Program-made: the position numbers and the translations under genes
In this document: positions 13,651 through 14,736 of the stretch, piece after piece
Layout of the letters: the number at the start of each line of letters is the position of its first letter
How positions within the stretch are numbered: position 1 is the first letter of the stretch
Notes under the pieces: generated by a model
What the model was told of the DNA's origin: nothing
What the model saw: the letters and a program-made list of their open reading frames with translations, nothing else
The model's database searches: none
Assembly (NCBI GenBank): GCA_964562925.1
Contig: CAZLVF010000031.1
Location: 1 to 14,736 of the forward strand
Direction of reading: 5' to 3'
From: CAVXDP01 sp964562925
GTDB taxonomy: Archaea; Thermoproteota; Bathyarchaeia; 40CM-2-53-6; CAVXDP01
Length of the DNA: 14,736 bases

Positions 13651-14506
13651 CCGAATAACTGAAATGTTCCATGTGCTTTGGGATCGAGTAGCAAAGCCCT
13701 GCCCAGTCTAAACGTGGTTCGAGAAGTTCTCGTCCTCTATACAATTGCGTTCCAGGGATTTTTTCCACGGAAAAGGTCACTTTCACTTTCTGATTTGTAA
13801 AAGAAGCTCTTTCGCATCTGACCTCCTCCCAGACGCCGATACTCTCGTCGCAAAGAGCTCCAAAATCATCTTTATAGAAATGGAAGTCTGCTGACTGTTC
13901 ATTGAAGATTAGGATTCTCGTGTGGTCTTTATTAACCAGTTTAGAACAATCGGTCCTTATCGTTACTCTGTTTCCAGATAGACTGTATCTCATTTCCACG
14001 TTGCCCCTAGATCGGATCCTCTGAGGAGATAATCTGACTCCTAATAGGGTCTGAATTCTCATTAGACGCGTTAACCATCGTCGAGCCTTCACTTCTGTTC
14101 GGTAAGCATCCGCCAATCTGGGTTGTATAGCATTGTAGACTCTGTTGTCGATGGGAAACCTGTTCTTCCAGGTTATCCTTTGCAGAGCATCTATTGAGAA
14201 ACTCTTCACCAGTTCATTATCTACAGCTCGTATGTTAGCTGCGGTGGAGAATAGTATTCGATTCGAATATTGCACTGCAGGTGCTCCAAACCCGACGCCC
14301 TCGCCGCACAATGACTCGACTCCTTCAAACATAACTAGCCCTTTCTGAAGGCCTGAAGAGTCACCTAGGCCTGGCTTAGTCTCGTCGGAAAGTCCCAGCA
14401 AGAATCTGTCATCCAACCTGAGAAAGTATGACTTACCGAGATGCTCAGGCTGTGTTGGTCTCTTGGTTTGAAGTTGTCCACGGTACAGCCAATGCGAGCT
14501 TTCCAA
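13637..14506 (-). CDS. Unrecognised 289-residue protein, partner of the radical SAM gene
   Basis: I do not recognise this protein. It has no signal peptide, membrane segment or CxxC pair. The first 95 residues hold a Gly-rich segment (PGLGDSSGLQKGLVMFEGVE, then GEGVGFGAPAVQY) that could be a ligand or nucleotide loop. The middle is helical and basic (about 130-170, EVKARRWLTRLMRIQTLLGVRL). The C-terminal 120 residues look beta-rich. It is upstream of and overlaps the radical SAM gene by 14 bases, so translation is probably coupled. The start is a problem: the only upstream option is TTG at 14506, two codons after a TGA in frame, and no box or ribosome site supports it. The true N-terminus may be further down (for example Met at residue 59) or lie upstream beyond a frame change. 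Confidence 0.6.
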   Translation of the reverse strand: MESSHWLYRGQLQTKRPTQPEHLGKSYFLRLDDRFLLGLSDETKPGLGDSSGLQKGLVMFEGVESLCGEGVGFGAPAVQYSNRILFSTAANIRAVDNELVKSFSIDALQRITWKNRFPIDNRVYNAIQPRLADAYRTEVKARRWLTRLMRIQTLLGVRLSPQRIRSRGNVEMRYSLSGNRVTIRTDCSKLVNKDHTRILIFNEQSADFHFYKDDFGALCDESIGVWEEVRCERASFTNQKVKVTFSVEKIPGTQLYRGRELLEPRLDWAGLCYSIPKHMEHFSYSVEIS

Positions 14507-14736
14507 CCGTCAAGTTCTCCGCACGTACAAGCTTTGAAACTAGTTCGTGGAAGCCTCGCAGTGCAGTGTAGAAGCAGCTGAAAGGCTAAGAGTTTCGTGA
14601 AGGGTAGGAAGGAAGTTGTTTCTTTCTTGCAACTTTCACTACGACTAGCCTAGGTTTCACTAGTAAGGCTCTCCAATCCCGTATTTTGATAGTCACAAGT
14701 CAACTATATAATGCAGCATGTTCCAAGACTAGAACG
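14507..14736. other. Right-edge region without a supported gene; TATA-like box at 14704-14713
   Basis: CTATATAATG at 14704-14713 could drive a + strand gene beyond the window or a - strand transcript starting near 14682. On the - strand one frame runs from a GTG at 14696 to a TAG, then stays open for about 46 more codons (containing GFHELVSKLVRAEN), overlapping the start of the 289-residue gene. That looks protein-like but is interrupted, so I do not call it a gene. Confidence 0.35.

Noticed and set aside
12277..14700. TAG codons with open frames continuing after them, as a sign of pyrrolysine or another recoded TAG
   Set aside because: TAG ends several clearly complete genes here (glnA, the ATPase at 10499, both small redox genes), and in the redox genes the frames close within a few codons after it. 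Ordinary stop use is the simpler reading.

Overview
This window looks like archaeal chromosomal DNA. Several genes sit behind AT-rich, TATA-like boxes at archaeal spacing, and some have no room for a 5' leader. The glutamine synthetase is of the non-adenylylated I-alpha kind. The DnaK lacks the long insert seen in Gram-negative homologues, and a 55-residue CxxC protein resembles small proteins I associate with archaea. I infer a mesophilic or moderately thermophilic TACK-type lineage (Bathyarchaeia/Thaumarchaeota-like), but the lineage is not proven here. The 100-base run of N shows a scaffolded draft assembly, probably a metagenome bin.

Layout. (1) 1-572: a four-helix membrane protein of unknown function. 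(2) 573-4855: an Hsp70 chaperone cluster, grpE, dnaK and dnaJ in order on the + strand, with a glutaredoxin-like gene inserted on the - strand between grpE and dnaK. The DnaK has an unusual phosphate-2 motif: the catalytic Asp is Ser and the following Phe is Asn. (3) 4865-5614: a multi-helix membrane protein resembling an ECF transporter S component, tail-to-tail with dnaJ. (4) 5772-6385: an assembly gap, then the first part of a peroxiredoxin that stops early, then a small thioredoxin-fold protein on the - strand. (5) 6577-8177: glnA, then a small zinc-ribbon-like protein with its own promoter, then a perfect 12-bp hairpin. (6) 8281-11369: a metal homeostasis unit. A DtxR/MntR-family repressor is divergent from a znuA-znuC-znuB type ABC importer. 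The intergenic region holds a palindromic AT-rich box usable in both directions and a GTTAGG-N4-CCTAAC palindrome at the predicted importer start site. (7) 11487-11888: a small membrane protein with conserved-looking His residues (DUF420-like). (8) 12277-14506: a - strand pair, an unrecognised 289-residue protein overlapping by 14 nt a B12-binding-domain radical SAM protein.

How the parts work together. DnaK, DnaJ and GrpE form one folding machine. The repressor and transporter form a self-contained metal uptake and sensing circuit, and the ligands visible in the binding protein (three His and one Asp) favour zinc. The repressor's ligand set mixes features of the manganese and iron sensors. 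The redox genes (glutaredoxin-like, thioredoxin-like, peroxiredoxin remnant) are scattered singly. The radical SAM pair is the part with the least explained biology. I saw no CRISPR array, tRNA, rRNA, insertion sequence or phage gene.
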